Positions 40,972-52,025 of a stretch of DNA of 64,000 bases are shown here, piece by piece. A model generated the notes under the pieces. That model was not told the origin of the DNA. It did not search any database and was given only the letters and a program-made list of their open reading frames with translations. Location of the stretch: positions 526,075 through 590,074 of the forward strand of contig NZ_FNQO01000003.1 in the NCBI RefSeq assembly GCF_900107725.1, written 5' to 3'. The position numbers and the translations under genes are program-made. The stretch's first letter is position 1. Each line of letters opens with the position of its first letter. The stretch is from Microbulbifer marinus. Lineage in GTDB: Bacteria; Pseudomonadota; Gammaproteobacteria; Pseudomonadales; Cellvibrionaceae.

Positions 40972-42312
40972 ATGCCGGAATCCGTGGATCAGTTCATCCA
41001 GTGGGTGGAATCCCGCAACCCGCACGAGCCCGAATTTATCCAGGCAGTGCAGGATCTCACCTGCGATGTATTCGATCTTTACACGGGCACCGAAGCCTGG
41101 CGCGACGCAGCAGTACTCGAACGACTCAGCGAGCCAGACCGCACTATTTCTTTCCGGGTCTGCTGGGAGGATGACGAGGGTAATGTGCACGTCAATCGCG
41201 GCTGGCGCGTGCAGTACTGCGGCGTCATCGGCCCCTACAAGGGCGGTATTCGCTTTCACCCATCTGTGAACGAATCGATCCTCAAATTTCTCGCGTTCGA
41301 ACAGACCTTCAAGAATGCCCTCACCGGACTCCCTATCGGCGGCGGCAAGGGGGGCTCCGATTTCAATCCGCGCGGCCGCTCCGATCGCGAAATCATGCGT
41401 TTCTGCCAGGCCTTCATGAACGAACTGTACCGGCATATCGGCGAGAATACCGACGTACCCGCCGGCGACATCAACGTCGGCCGCCGCGAGATTGGTTATT
41501 TATTCGGTCAGTACCGCCGCCTGGCCAATACCTTCAGCGGCGCTCTCACCGGTAAAGATATCGAGTTTGGCGGCAGTCATGTGCGGATGGAGGCCACCGG
41601 TTACGGCTTGATTTTTTTCCTCCGCTGCATGCTCAGCCAGCAGGATGAAGACCTCAAGGGCAAGCGCGTCGCCATCTCCGGCGCCGGCAATGTGGCCCTG
41701 CACGCGGCACAGAAAGCGATCGAACTGGGAGCCACGGTCATTACCCTCTCCTCCAGCAAGGGCACCCTGTTCAATACAGACGGTATCCCCGCAGAGCAGG
41801 TGGACAAGGCCATCGAACACCGCGGCGGCTCCACAAAAATCTTGCAACATATTCAGGAAACTTCGGGCGGTGAGTGGCGCGACAACTGCAAACCCTGGCA
41901 GACCCCATGCGATATTGCCCTGCCTTGTGCCACGCAAAATGAACTCGACGAGGACGATGCAAAGTCACTGGCCGCTAATGGCACCCGCTTCGTGGCCGAG
42001 GGAGCAAATATGCCGTGCACGGCCGCCGCGGTGCGGCTACTGCGCGAACGGCGTATCATCCACGCTCCCGGCAAGGCCTCCAACGCCGGCGGCGTGGCAC
42101 TGTCCGGCCTCGAAATGGCCCAGAATGCCTCCTTCACCCGCTGGGAAGAGGAGCGCCTGTGCGAGGAACTCGTCGATATCATGCAGGCGATCCATCGCCA
42201 GTGCCTCGAGAACACCGAAGCGCAGGACGGCTATCTCAATTATCACGAGGGCGCCAACCTCGCCGCGTTCCAGCGGGTCGCAAGGGGTCTGGTCGCCCAG
42301 GGCGTCGGCTGA
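40972..42312 (+). CDS. gdhA: NADP-type glutamate dehydrogenase
   Basis: A 446-residue enzyme interconverting 2-oxoglutarate + ammonium and glutamate. The active-site segment GGGKGGSDFNPRGRSDREIMRFCQ and PAGDINVGRREIGYLFGQYRRL are as in E. coli GdhA; the NAD(P) Rossmann segment is GKRVAISGAGNVALHAAQKAIE (about 222-243). The length fits the NADP-specific hexameric class. Stand-alone gene after a terminator; regulation not evident. Confidence 0.95.
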   Translation: MPESVDQFIQWVESRNPHEPEFIQAVQDLTCDVFDLYTGTEAWRDAAVLERLSEPDRTISFRVCWEDDEGNVHVNRGWRVQYCGVIGPYKGGIRFHPSVNESILKFLAFEQTFKNALTGLPIGGGKGGSDFNPRGRSDREIMRFCQAFMNELYRHIGENTDVPAGDINVGRREIGYLFGQYRRLANTFSGALTGKDIEFGGSHVRMEATGYGLIFFLRCMLSQQDEDLKGKRVAISGAGNVALHAAQKAIELGATVITLSSSKGTLFNTDGIPAEQVDKAIEHRGGSTKILQHIQETSGGEWRDNCKPWQTPCDIALPCATQNELDEDDAKSLAANGTRFVAEGANMPCTAAAVRLLRERRIIHAPGKASNAGGVALSGLEMAQNASFTRWEEERLCEELVDIMQAIHRQCLENTEAQDGYLNYHEGANLAAFQRVARGLVAQGVG

Positions 42313-42422
42313 AGCGGTTCAGTTGCACATTGCGGATGCGGTAACGACAGCGGAGCACAACTCGCGTCAACCGCGCATAAATCGCGTACTATTGGGGCCA
42401 TAAAAAAGACGGAGATCCAGCC

Positions 42423-44306
42423 ATGGCCCACAATCAGTTCGAGCTTCTGGCCAGCCGCCGCTTTCTGCCATTTTTCCTGACCCAGTTTCTCGGCGCCTTC
42501 AACGACAATGTGTTCAAGAATGCACTGATCGTGATGATCGCCTTTCGCCTCGCCGCCAGTGAGGCCAACGCGCTGATCAATCTGGCCGCGGGCTTGTTTA
42601 TCCTGCCGTTCTTCCTGTTTTCCGCCACCGCCGGGCAGCTGGCCGATAAATACGACAAAAGCCGCCTGATCCGCCTGATCAAACTGGCGGAAATCGGCAT
42701 CGGCGCCTTTGGCGTCGCGGCACTGGTCAGCGGCAACAATGCCCTGTGCCTCAGCGTACTGTTTCTGCTCGGCGTGCAATCGGCCTTCTTCGGCCCGGTG
42801 AAGTACGCAATCCTGCCGCAACACTTGAAGAAATCCGAACTGGTGGGCGGCAACGCGCTGGTGGAGATGGGCACCTTCGTCGCTATTCTCGGCGGCACCA
42901 TCGTCGGCGGTTTGCTGGCGGGCATGACCGATGCCGGGGAGAACGGCATCCTCTACCTCGCTCTGGTGATAATGGGGGCGGCGATGTGCGGCTATATGGC
43001 CAGCCGCGCCATCCCCAGGGCCACGGCTCCCGCGCCGGAACTGAAGATCAACTTCAATCCGGCCACACAGACTATGCGCGTACTGCGCGAAGCCGCCAAA
43101 ACGCCGGCCGTTTTCTACGCGATTATCGGTATCTCCTGGTTCTGGCTGCAGGGTGCCGCCTACCTGACACAGATTCCGAGCTTTACCAAGAACGTACTCG
43201 GTGGCAGCGAATCGCTGGTAACCCTGCTGCTGTGCGCCTTTACCATCGGCGTCGCACTGGGCTCCCTGCTGTGCGAGCGCCTCTCCGGCGGCCGCATCGA
43301 GCTGGGGCTGGTACCGCTTGGTGCCGCCGGGCTGACACTGTCGGGTATTGTCCTCGGCGCCGTCGGCAGCAGCTTCACACCGCTGGTCGAACCAACCCTG
43401 GCCAATTTCTGGATCAGCGAAGGTTCGCTGTCGATTCTCACCTGCCTGACCCTGATCGGTATCTTCGGTGGTTTCTACATAGTGCCCCTCTACGCGATGA
43501 TGCAGGAGCGCTCCGAGGCATCGATCCGCGCGCGCATCATTTCCGTCAACAATGTACTGAACGCGCTGTTCATGGTGATCGCCGCGATACTGGGCATCAT
43601 CTTCCTGAACCTGTTGCAGGCGACCATTCCCCAGTTCTTCATGATCATCGCCGTGATGAACGCGGCCGTGGCAATCTTCGTGTTCAGCAAGGTACCGGAA
43701 TTCGCCATGCGCCTGCTGATCTGGCTGTTGTCGCATACCATGTACCGGGTAAAACACGAGGGGCTCGAGCAGATTCCCGCCGAGGGCCCGGCAATCATCG
43801 CCTGCAACCACGTAAGCTACGTGGACGCCCTGCTGCTGGCCGGTGCGGTGCGCCGCCCGATTCGCTTCATTATGTACAAGCCGATTTACGAGATTCCGGT
43901 ACTGCACTTTATCTTCCGCACTGGTCGCGCGATTCCGATCTGCTCCAAACAGAAGGATCCGCAGGGCTATGCCCGCGCATTTGAAGAGATCGAGCAGGGG
44001 CTGAAAGATGGCGACCTGCTGTGTATTTTCCCCGAGGGCCAGCTGACCAAGGACGGGGAAATGCAGCCGTTTAAGGCCGGCATCGAGAAAATTCTGCAAA
44101 GAAACCCGGTGCCGGTGATTCCAATGGCGCTGCGCGGTCTCTGGGGCAGCTTCTTCAGCCACAAGGGCGGCAACGCCTTTACTACCTGGCCGAAGAGATT
44201 CTGGTCCCGGGTGAGCGTAGTGGCCGGTAAGCCACTGGATGCCGGCACGGCCAAGCCGGATCACCTGCAGCAGGTAGTTCTCGGCTTACGGGGCGAACAA
44301 CTCTAA
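42423..44306 (+). CDS. MFS transporter fused to a PlsC-type acyltransferase
   Basis: A 627-residue membrane protein. The first ~420 residues make about 12 TM helices of an MFS transporter (FLTQFLGAFNDNVFKNALIV, SRLIRLIKLAEIG), and the last ~200 are a PlsC-type acyltransferase with the NHVSYVD motif (NHxxxxD), a GRAIPIC segment and FPEGQLTKDGE. In E. coli LplT and Aas (PlsC plus acyl-ACP synthetase) are separate; some bacteria have the three fused. Here the acyl-ACP synthetase domain is absent. It may flip lysophospholipids inward and re-acylate them. Function is inferred from the domains. Confidence 0.88.
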   Translation: MAHNQFELLASRRFLPFFLTQFLGAFNDNVFKNALIVMIAFRLAASEANALINLAAGLFILPFFLFSATAGQLADKYDKSRLIRLIKLAEIGIGAFGVAALVSGNNALCLSVLFLLGVQSAFFGPVKYAILPQHLKKSELVGGNALVEMGTFVAILGGTIVGGLLAGMTDAGENGILYLALVIMGAAMCGYMASRAIPRATAPAPELKINFNPATQTMRVLREAAKTPAVFYAIIGISWFWLQGAAYLTQIPSFTKNVLGGSESLVTLLLCAFTIGVALGSLLCERLSGGRIELGLVPLGAAGLTLSGIVLGAVGSSFTPLVEPTLANFWISEGSLSILTCLTLIGIFGGFYIVPLYAMMQERSEASIRARIISVNNVLNALFMVIAAILGIIFLNLLQATIPQFFMIIAVMNAAVAIFVFSKVPEFAMRLLIWLLSHTMYRVKHEGLEQIPAEGPAIIACNHVSYVDALLLAGAVRRPIRFIMYKPIYEIPVLHFIFRTGRAIPICSKQKDPQGYARAFEEIEQGLKDGDLLCIFPEGQLTKDGEMQPFKAGIEKILQRNPVPVIPMALRGLWGSFFSHKGGNAFTTWPKRFWSRVSVVAGKPLDAGTAKPDHLQQVVLGLRGEQL

Positions 44307-44376
44307 CTACACGGCTATGACAACAGCACTCCGTTGTCGCCGAATTAAATAAGAATACGTACCAAGGCTTTTATAC

Positions 44377-44913
44377 ATGCAATTTATGAAGATATTCGTC
44401 GCCCCGATACTCGCGCTAACGGCAACAACCACCGTCGCCGCAGAGTTCGCCAAGGGACCGCTGATCGGTCAATACGGCGCGCACGCGGAAGTCAAACAGA
44501 CGCAGCCGCTGAGTGGAAAGGAATCGTTCAAGGTAGCTTTCGATGTCGCCGAGCAGGGCGATACCGGCAAAGTGAACCGAAAAATAGAGAGTCTCGCCCG
44601 CTTCCTGAACATGCACGCCGGGGCCGGCATACCCGCGGAAAATATCCATCTCGCGCTGGTGGTCCATGGCAAGGCCGGGTTTGACCTGCTCAACGATGCC
44701 AGTTACAAAGCGCGCTTTGGCACCGAGAACCCGAATACTCCGCTGCTGCAGGAACTGCTGAAGAACAAGGTTCGCATCATTATCTGCGGCCAGTCGGCCG
44801 CCTATCACGGCATCGAAAATTCACAACTCCAGAGCGGAGTGGAAACTGCCCTCTCGGCAATGACCGCCCACGCGTTACTGCAGCAACAGGGCTACACCGT
44901 TAACCCGTTCTAA
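44377..44913 (+). CDS. DsrE-like periplasmic protein
   Basis: A 178-residue exported protein. Signal peptide (MQFMKIFVAPILALTATTTVAA) and a DsrE/YchN-like alpha-beta core: FKVAFDVAEQGDTGKVNRKIESLARFL, NIHLALVVHGKAGFDLL, LLKNKVRIIICGQSAA (with one Cys). Proteins of this family with one Cys in the late helix occur in sulfur-trafficking complexes, but single periplasmic copies are of unknown function. Stand-alone gene. Confidence 0.8.
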   Translation: MQFMKIFVAPILALTATTTVAAEFAKGPLIGQYGAHAEVKQTQPLSGKESFKVAFDVAEQGDTGKVNRKIESLARFLNMHAGAGIPAENIHLALVVHGKAGFDLLNDASYKARFGTENPNTPLLQELLKNKVRIIICGQSAAYHGIENSQLQSGVETALSAMTAHALLQQQGYTVNPF

Positions 44914-44985
44914 GTCGACGATCTCTCGGGGCAACGTAACGGCTAGCGGGGTCAACCAATAGCCGGCCCCGATTATTTCCACAGG

Positions 44986-46023
44986 TCACTCTTGGCGGAC
45001 GTCGATCCGGTACAGTCCCCGGTAGGGTTCGACGCTGAACTTAACTGGCAGGAACTGCTCGATCAGCCATATCACGGTCCGCGCGTGCTGGCTCACCTTG
45101 CGCACCAGGAGTCGCGAGGTCCCATGGGCCTGCGCGGCGTAGATCAGCAGCTGGTCGCAGGCATGAATATCCACGGCGGCCCCCGCTTCCAGTTCGGCGC
45201 GCAGTGAACAGCCGGCGTCTTCCCCCAAACGCTCGGCCGGCACGCCGCGCTCGGCCACGGCTGCCGCGCCCAATACCGCCTGTTCGGTTTCGGCCGCCAG
45301 TACCACGGCCCCGCCCGTGCCAAACGCCTCGGTATCCCCCAGCACCTTGACGTCAATCTGCACCGCACCGAGATCGGCCAGGACTCCGCGTGCCGCCGCT
45401 GCCATACGCTCGGGAATATGCAAAGGCAGGTGGGCGATATGAGCCACACCGCTGATTTGCCGCAGCACACCCGGCCGCTCGGCCAACAGTGGCCGCGGCG
45501 AGTGGCACGGCGCTACTTGCAGCTGCACCAGCCCGCCGCCCCTCGGATAGTAACCATGGCGGACCGTCCCGACACGCACGCTGATTCCCATGCGCGCGAG
45601 CCACGGCAGAAATACCATACGCAAGTAATCCACCGGCGGCGCCATCTTCACGTCGGTGCCTCCCGTGATGGACAGATTCACTGTTCCATCGGCACGAAGC
45701 GCCACCGGCAGCAATGCCTGCAGCACCAGTACTATGCTGCCGGCGGTGCCGACATCAAAATGGTAATCACCAGCGCGAATCCGGTCCGGCCGGTAGTAAA
45801 CCTCCGTCGCGCCGAGTTCGGCACCTTCGAGCGAGCCACCGGCGACCTCAGCCACGGCCCGCAGCGCCGTCAGATGCTGCGCCATCAGCCCTGGCCTGGC
45901 TCGTCTGGCACGGATGTTCGTGAGATTAAGTGGACGACCGCTGATTGCGGCCAAGGCCACCGCATAACGGCTCAGCTGACCGCCGCCCTCACCGAAGCTT
46001 CCGTCAATGACCAGCCAGCTCAC
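44986..46023 (-). CDS. rtcA: RNA 3'-terminal phosphate cyclase
   Basis: A 345-residue enzyme that makes RNA 2',3'-cyclic phosphate ends by adenylation. The start is the GTG at 46023, behind a perfect AAGGAGGT. IDGSFGEGGGQLSRYAVALA and TGGTDVKMAPPVDYLRMV are signature RtcA motifs. SQHARTVIWLIEQFLPVKF near the C-terminus lines up with the E. coli active-site His (H309) region. Length matches E. coli RtcA (338). The usual partner rtcB and the regulator rtcR are absent from the neighbourhood, so this is a stand-alone copy. Confidence 0.9.
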   Translation of the reverse strand: MSWLVIDGSFGEGGGQLSRYAVALAAISGRPLNLTNIRARRARPGLMAQHLTALRAVAEVAGGSLEGAELGATEVYYRPDRIRAGDYHFDVGTAGSIVLVLQALLPVALRADGTVNLSITGGTDVKMAPPVDYLRMVFLPWLARMGISVRVGTVRHGYYPRGGGLVQLQVAPCHSPRPLLAERPGVLRQISGVAHIAHLPLHIPERMAAAARGVLADLGAVQIDVKVLGDTEAFGTGGAVVLAAETEQAVLGAAAVAERGVPAERLGEDAGCSLRAELEAGAAVDIHACDQLLIYAAQAHGTSRLLVRKVSQHARTVIWLIEQFLPVKFSVEPYRGLYRIDVRQE

Positions 46024-46244
46024 CGCAGCACCTCCTTGAGTTCCAGGGCGCACCGCACAGTACGGCCGGTGGCGGTCGACGTCGACATAGCCCCGCGCGC
46101 CTGCTGCTGCGGATACACCGGCAGCATGTCCCTATATGGAACTAAACCTTGCCCCTGGCAGCGAACCTATTTCTCTTCCTTAAACCGCAGCTAAAACCAG
46201 AGAAAAAATGTGTTTCACCCTGAAAAAAAGAAAATAACCAACTG

Positions 46245-46628
46245 TCACTTGGCAGCGTCAATCATTTGAATCGTTTTTTCTTCCACTTCTTTTCCTACTT
46301 TTTTCAGCTCGGCGTCATCTGACAGGCTTTCGAGCATTTTCGCCGGCTTTATCAATCCCATTTTTGTCACGCCGTCCTGCGTATAGACTGAAATACGACA
46401 CGGCAAAGCCATATTCAGCCTCATATCAACGCTCAATACCTTGGCCGCCTGAGCCGGGTTGCAAACCTCCAAGACCTTGCACTGCTCAGAAAAGTCTTCT
46501 CCTTTTTTCCGCAAGGTTTCGCCCAGATCGTGAATATGCAAAACACCAAAGCCAAGGTTTTTGACGGACTCTTCCAGGTCGGCCACGGCAGTTTCAAATG
46601 GCTTGGCGGTTTCTACGACGTAATACAT
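46245..46628 (-). CDS. DUF302-domain protein
   Basis: A 127-residue protein with the DUF302 pattern (FGVLHIHDLGETLRKKGEDF, CKVLEVCNPAQAAKVLSVDMRLNMALPCRISVY). It has no signal peptide or membrane segment. DUF302 proteins are uncharacterised, often stress- or metal-linked. Conserved Cys residues in CNPAQA and LPC may bind a metal or haem. Stand-alone gene. Confidence 0.85.
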   Translation of the reverse strand: MYYVVETAKPFETAVADLEESVKNLGFGVLHIHDLGETLRKKGEDFSEQCKVLEVCNPAQAAKVLSVDMRLNMALPCRISVYTQDGVTKMGLIKPAKMLESLSDDAELKKVGKEVEEKTIQMIDAAK

Positions 46629-46994
46629 AGCGTTCTCCGAATTCTTTATTCGAGGCTCAGAAATTTTCGCAGGTTAGCTGACGGCACGTCCGCCACCGGG
46701 GGGCTTTACTCGTATCAATCAATGGCAACGAAGAAGCCAGGTGAATCGTCAGCAGATTCATCAGGCAATGCTGGTGGACAAGCGGTCCTGCGGATGTTTG
46801 ATGAGCTTAGTTGCCGGAATCGTGACGTGCCAGAGTCAACCGGCCGTCGGCGCTTCATCCGCTGGCGACGCCTATAAACCAGCAGCTAAAGCGGGAAATG
46901 GGGTTTGTGTTGCGCAGACTTGAACGCTGGGCGCACACGAGCCACCAAAGCCGATCATTCGAAGGTAGGGCCTGCCTCATTTCTCGCCGAGCAT
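46629..46994. other. Intergenic region without recognised genes
   Basis: About 370 bases between the DUF302 promoter and the M28 gene's terminator. No convincing coding sequence, repeat or RNA gene. Confidence 0.5.
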
Positions 46995-47025
46995 AAAAAA
47001 GCCCCGCACTCTGGCGGGGCTCTTT
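46995..47025 (-). terminator. Intrinsic terminator of the M28 peptidase gene
   Basis: Read on the minus strand: a 7 bp stem GCCCCGC/GCGGGGC with loop of 6, then a TTTTTT run, about 53 bases after the peptidase stop. Confidence 0.8.
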
Positions 47026-47077
47026 GGGGATTGGCGGAGCGGCTTCTCGGAACATTTACCAAGTCACAACAGGGGCT

Positions 47078-48484
47078 TCAGTGCTCGGTCGGCACCCGCC
47101 CCAGATCGCCTTCCATTTCCACAGTCAGGAAGGACATCACCACCCAGGCGGCAACGTTCTGCTGCAGGATCTTCGGATCCACCTTGTCCAGGGTATCGTT
47201 CGGCGTATGGTGGTAGTCAAAGTAATCGCTGCCATCCTGGTAGAGGCCGAAGGCCGGCACGCCCTGGGCGACGAAGACACTACTGTCCGGACCACCGCTG
47301 GACTTGTTGTTGCCGCGCTCGATACCGAGCGGTGCCAGCAATTGCATAATCTGATCGGCAATGGCGAATTTGCTCTCCGGCAGGCGGGTGTCGAAGCGCC
47401 AGATCTTGCCGGCACCGAAGTCGGACTCGGATACCGCGACGATGTTATCCAGCTCGCTGCGGTGCGCGTCTACATACTGCTTGGCGCCCACCAGGCCGAT
47501 TTCCTCGGCGCCGTACAGCACCACGCGCAGCGTGCGGCGCGGGCGCTGGGGCAGTTCGGCGATCAGGCGCGCGGTTTCCATGACGATCGCCACGCCGGCG
47601 CCGTCATCCAGTGCGCCGGTGCCCTCGTCCCAGGAGTCCAGGTGAGCACCGATAATCATCACCTCTTCCGGCTTCTCGCGACCGGTAATCTCACCGATCA
47701 CATTGAAGGACGGGCCGTCCTCCAGGCGCTGGTTGTGCACATCGAGCTTTACTTCCACCGGCTTGCCACGCTTGAGCATGGCTTCCAGCAAATTGGCATC
47801 CGGCGCCGACAGCGCCAGCGCCGGCACCGGGTTTTCCACGCCGTCGATGGACATCATGCCGGTGTGCGCAAAGCGGTCCGAGTCTGTGCCCACGGAGCGG
47901 ATCAGCAGCGCGGCGGCGCCCTTCTCGGCGGCGGCGCGCATCCCCTTGCTGCGTCCACCCACCGCGGGGCCGTAACCCTCGCCGGTGCGGGCGCGCTCCA
48001 TCCGCTTGTTGATAAAGGCGATTTTGCCCTTCACCTTGCGCGCCGGGGCCTTCATCAGTGCCTCCACGTCCGCGAACTCGACAATCTCGGCGGAAACACC
48101 GCCTTCCGGCGTGCCCACACTGTAACCGAGGGAAGTCACCACCAGCGGCTGCGGGAAAGGCGCCACCACGCGCGCGTGGGCATGACCGCGATTCCAGCGC
48201 GGCACTTCGATCTGCTCGGTGTAGACGCGGTCAAACCCCAGCGCCTTCATTTTTTCCTGGGCCCAGGCCACCGCGCGGCGGTCGCCCTCGGAGCCGGCCG
48301 GACGCGGGCCGACTTCCACGGTCAGGGATTCGACGATGCTGTAGGCATCGGAAGATTCCAGCGCGCGGTCGCGCAGCACTTCCGCAACAGACAGGTCTTC
48401 TTGAGTCAGCGGCTTGGCCTGTGCCGCGGTCACGGCCAGCGCCGCGATCAATCCCCCGGTCAGGGTCAGTAATGGTCTGAACAT
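47078..48484 (-). CDS. M28-family metallopeptidase (carboxypeptidase Q-like)
   Basis: A 468-residue exported aminopeptidase/carboxypeptidase. The start is placed at the ATG at 48484, where a signal peptide (MFRPLLTLTGGLIAALAVTAAQA) begins. Zinc-site motifs: IIGAHLDSWDEGTGALDDGAGVA, LYGAEEIGLVGAKQYV and a late HHTPNDTLDKVDP. A PA-domain insert (about 140-240) is typical of carboxypeptidase Q-like M28 peptidases. Last gene of the minus-strand run starting at prfC; 37 bases separate it from the small membrane protein. Confidence 0.9.
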   Translation of the reverse strand: MFRPLLTLTGGLIAALAVTAAQAKPLTQEDLSVAEVLRDRALESSDAYSIVESLTVEVGPRPAGSEGDRRAVAWAQEKMKALGFDRVYTEQIEVPRWNRGHAHARVVAPFPQPLVVTSLGYSVGTPEGGVSAEIVEFADVEALMKAPARKVKGKIAFINKRMERARTGEGYGPAVGGRSKGMRAAAEKGAAALLIRSVGTDSDRFAHTGMMSIDGVENPVPALALSAPDANLLEAMLKRGKPVEVKLDVHNQRLEDGPSFNVIGEITGREKPEEVMIIGAHLDSWDEGTGALDDGAGVAIVMETARLIAELPQRPRRTLRVVLYGAEEIGLVGAKQYVDAHRSELDNIVAVSESDFGAGKIWRFDTRLPESKFAIADQIMQLLAPLGIERGNNKSSGGPDSSVFVAQGVPAFGLYQDGSDYFDYHHTPNDTLDKVDPKILQQNVAAWVVMSFLTVEMEGDLGRVPTEH

Positions 48485-48521
48485 GCTGTAATCCTTGGTT
48501 AAAGCTCGTTGGATTATTGTT

Positions 48522-48860
48522 TTATTTGTCGATTCCGGCGGCCAGTAATCGGCGCCGCACCTGGCGCAGGCGCTCGAGGCCGGCATCGGTGAATAGATAG
48601 GGCGAACCACCGGTGTATTCGCCCTCCTCGATTTCCAGGCACTCGAGGCGCAGCTGCTCCAGCAGCGGATCGTGGCGCATCGGGTAGCCGATAAGTACCC
48701 GCCACTCGTTGTCGTCGGCCTGGCCGGCGATCACGTCTTCCAGTCCCTTGAGAAAGTCCTTGCGGTCGATACGGAAGCGCGGCGTGCGCATATGCATCAG
48801 CCCCCAGATTATCAGGGCGAAGACGCAAAAGGAAAGCAGCAGGGTAACTAGCAGCGTCAT
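48522..48860 (-). CDS. Small hypothetical membrane-anchored protein
   Basis: A 112-residue protein with one N-terminal TM helix (LLVTLLLSFCVFALIIWGLM, about 3-22). The rest is soluble: RIDRKDFLKGLEDVIAGQADDNEWRV and LLEQLRLECLEIEEGEYTGG. It starts 4 bases after the stop of the TSUP permease gene, so it is probably co-translated. The C-terminal shape resembles small uncharacterised proteobacterial proteins. No function known. Confidence 0.7.
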   Translation of the reverse strand: MTLLVTLLLSFCVFALIIWGLMHMRTPRFRIDRKDFLKGLEDVIAGQADDNEWRVLIGYPMRHDPLLEQLRLECLEIEEGEYTGGSPYLFTDAGLERLRQVRRRLLAAGIDK

Positions 48861-48864
48861 TAGA

Positions 48865-49632
48865 TCAGGCCTCCAGCAACAGCTTGATCGCCACCGCGAT
48901 GGTGGCGAGGATGATGACCGGCTTGATCAGCCGCGCGCCGCGGGAGATGACCAGGTTGGAGCCTAGCCGCGCGCCGATAAACTGGGCCACCGACATACTG
49001 ATGGCGAGTGACAGCAGCAGGTGACCGCCGAGCATGAATATCACCATTGACGTGGTGTTGGTGGCCAGCACCAGCGGTTTCGTGTGCGCGGTGGCCTTGC
49101 GCATGTTGTAGCCGAGCAGCGCGGCGAAGGCCAGCGCGTAGATGGAGCCCATGCCCGGGCCGAAGAAACCGCCATAAAAGCCGATACCGCCGCCGACCAG
49201 AATGTTGAACAGGCCGTTACCCATGCGCGGCCTGGAATCCAGATCGGAGATGCGCGGCGAGAACATGAAGTAGAGCGCGATCGCTATCAGCAGTATCGGC
49301 AGCAGGGTTTTCAGTTGCTCGCCGCCGAGCTGGGTGACACTCCAGGTCCCCAGTACCGAGCCGGCAATCGCCGCCAGCAGGCCCGGCCACAACGGGCGCA
49401 GGTCCAGGTGCCCTTTCTGGAAAAAGTTGATCGTCGACGACAGGGTGCCGAACACACTCTGGAACTTGTTGGTGCCCAGCGCGTCCAGCGGCGGCACGCC
49501 GGCCCACAGCAGCGCCGGCAGGGTGATAATGCCACCGCCGCCGGCAATGGCACTGATAAAGCCCGCGGCAAAGGCCACCGCGGTCAGTATCAGGTAGACA
49601 GTTATTGAGAGGTCGCCGGTCAATTCCGCCAC
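48865..49632 (-). CDS. TSUP/TauE-SafE-family permease
   Basis: A 255-residue integral membrane protein with about eight TM helices. AGFISAIAGGGGIITLPALLWAGVPPLDALGTNKFQSVFG and GGGIGFYGGFFGPGMGSIYALAF are the two repeated signature motifs of TSUP permeases, which move sulfur compounds or organic anions. Next-door genes give no clue to the substrate. Part of the prfC run. Confidence 0.88.
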   Translation of the reverse strand: MAELTGDLSITVYLILTAVAFAAGFISAIAGGGGIITLPALLWAGVPPLDALGTNKFQSVFGTLSSTINFFQKGHLDLRPLWPGLLAAIAGSVLGTWSVTQLGGEQLKTLLPILLIAIALYFMFSPRISDLDSRPRMGNGLFNILVGGGIGFYGGFFGPGMGSIYALAFAALLGYNMRKATAHTKPLVLATNTTSMVIFMLGGHLLLSLAISMSVAQFIGARLGSNLVISRGARLIKPVIILATIAVAIKLLLEA

Positions 49633-49652
49633 GGAGTGCCCTACGGGAGGGG

Positions 49653-50261
49653 TTAATTGCCCTCGATAAAATCGGTCTGTTTTTCCGGGTTGCAGCCCTG
49701 GTACTTGCTGAAGCGGCGCTGCACCTCCCGCATATCCACCTCCAGATCCCCGGTCGGGCGATAGACGGAGTCAACACAGATACGCTTGTTGGGAAAATCC
49801 CAGGCGATGATCAGAATCGGCACGTTGGCGGCGTAGGCGATACGCAGGAAGCCGTTTTTCCACTTGGTGACTTTCTTGCGCGTGCCCTCCGGCGTAATAC
49901 CCACCCACATCTTTTCGTTTTCGCGGAACTGGTTGGCCACCTGCTTGGCCATACCACCCGGCGCGGAGCGGTCCGTGGGAATGCCACCGAGCCACATGAA
50001 CAGGGTTTTGAACGGGAAGAAAAAGGCTTCCTTCTTCATCATCCAGGAAATCTTCGCCCGTAGCGCCAGGATAAACGGCATGGCGACGACAAAATCCCAG
50101 TTGGAAGTGTGTGGAGCCAGTGCCACCATCAGTTTTTTCTCCGGCGGAAACTCGCCGTCGATGCGCCAGCCGAGCATTTTTACGACCAGCAGGCCGATGC
50201 CCTTGGTAAACCAGTTGCCGATGCGCGGCATTTCTTCGGGTAGTTGTTTTGGAATGCTCAC
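49653..50261 (-). CDS. PlsC-type lipid acyltransferase
   Basis: A 202-residue membrane-associated acyltransferase. The pattern HTSNWDFVVAMPF is the NHxxxxD-like first motif with a His-Thr-Ser-Asn-Trp-Asp arrangement, and GITPEGTRKKVTKWKNGF is the EGTR motif. Such short variants (YihG/TagO-like, with a GGIPTDR segment) add acyl groups to lysophospholipids or related lipids. Directly after prfC (40 bases) and before the TSUP gene. Confidence 0.85.
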   Translation of the reverse strand: MSIPKQLPEEMPRIGNWFTKGIGLLVVKMLGWRIDGEFPPEKKLMVALAPHTSNWDFVVAMPFILALRAKISWMMKKEAFFFPFKTLFMWLGGIPTDRSAPGGMAKQVANQFRENEKMWVGITPEGTRKKVTKWKNGFLRIAYAANVPILIIAWDFPNKRICVDSVYRPTGDLEVDMREVQRRFSKYQGCNPEKQTDFIEGN

Positions 50262-50301
50262 GTTTATGGTCTCTCAAATAACTGCCAGATCGCCTGACCT
50301 G

Positions 50302-51885
<1,584 letters not shown>

Positions 51886-52025
51886 AATCTAGATTTGATA
51901 ACTCGGTGTTGTGCGGAAAAGCAAGGCGCGCATTATACACGTCGGCAGCGGCCTAAGGGGGCTGGTAGACTGCGGAATTTGGGCCCTGGAACCAGGACGA
52001 ACCAGCGAAGTTCAGGAGGTGAACC

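Noticed and set aside
42243..44264. A 673-residue minus-strand ORF antisense to the MFS-PlsC gene
   Set aside because: Same shadow effect; His/Gln-rich with no domain pattern, while the opposite strand is a clear transporter-acyltransferase.
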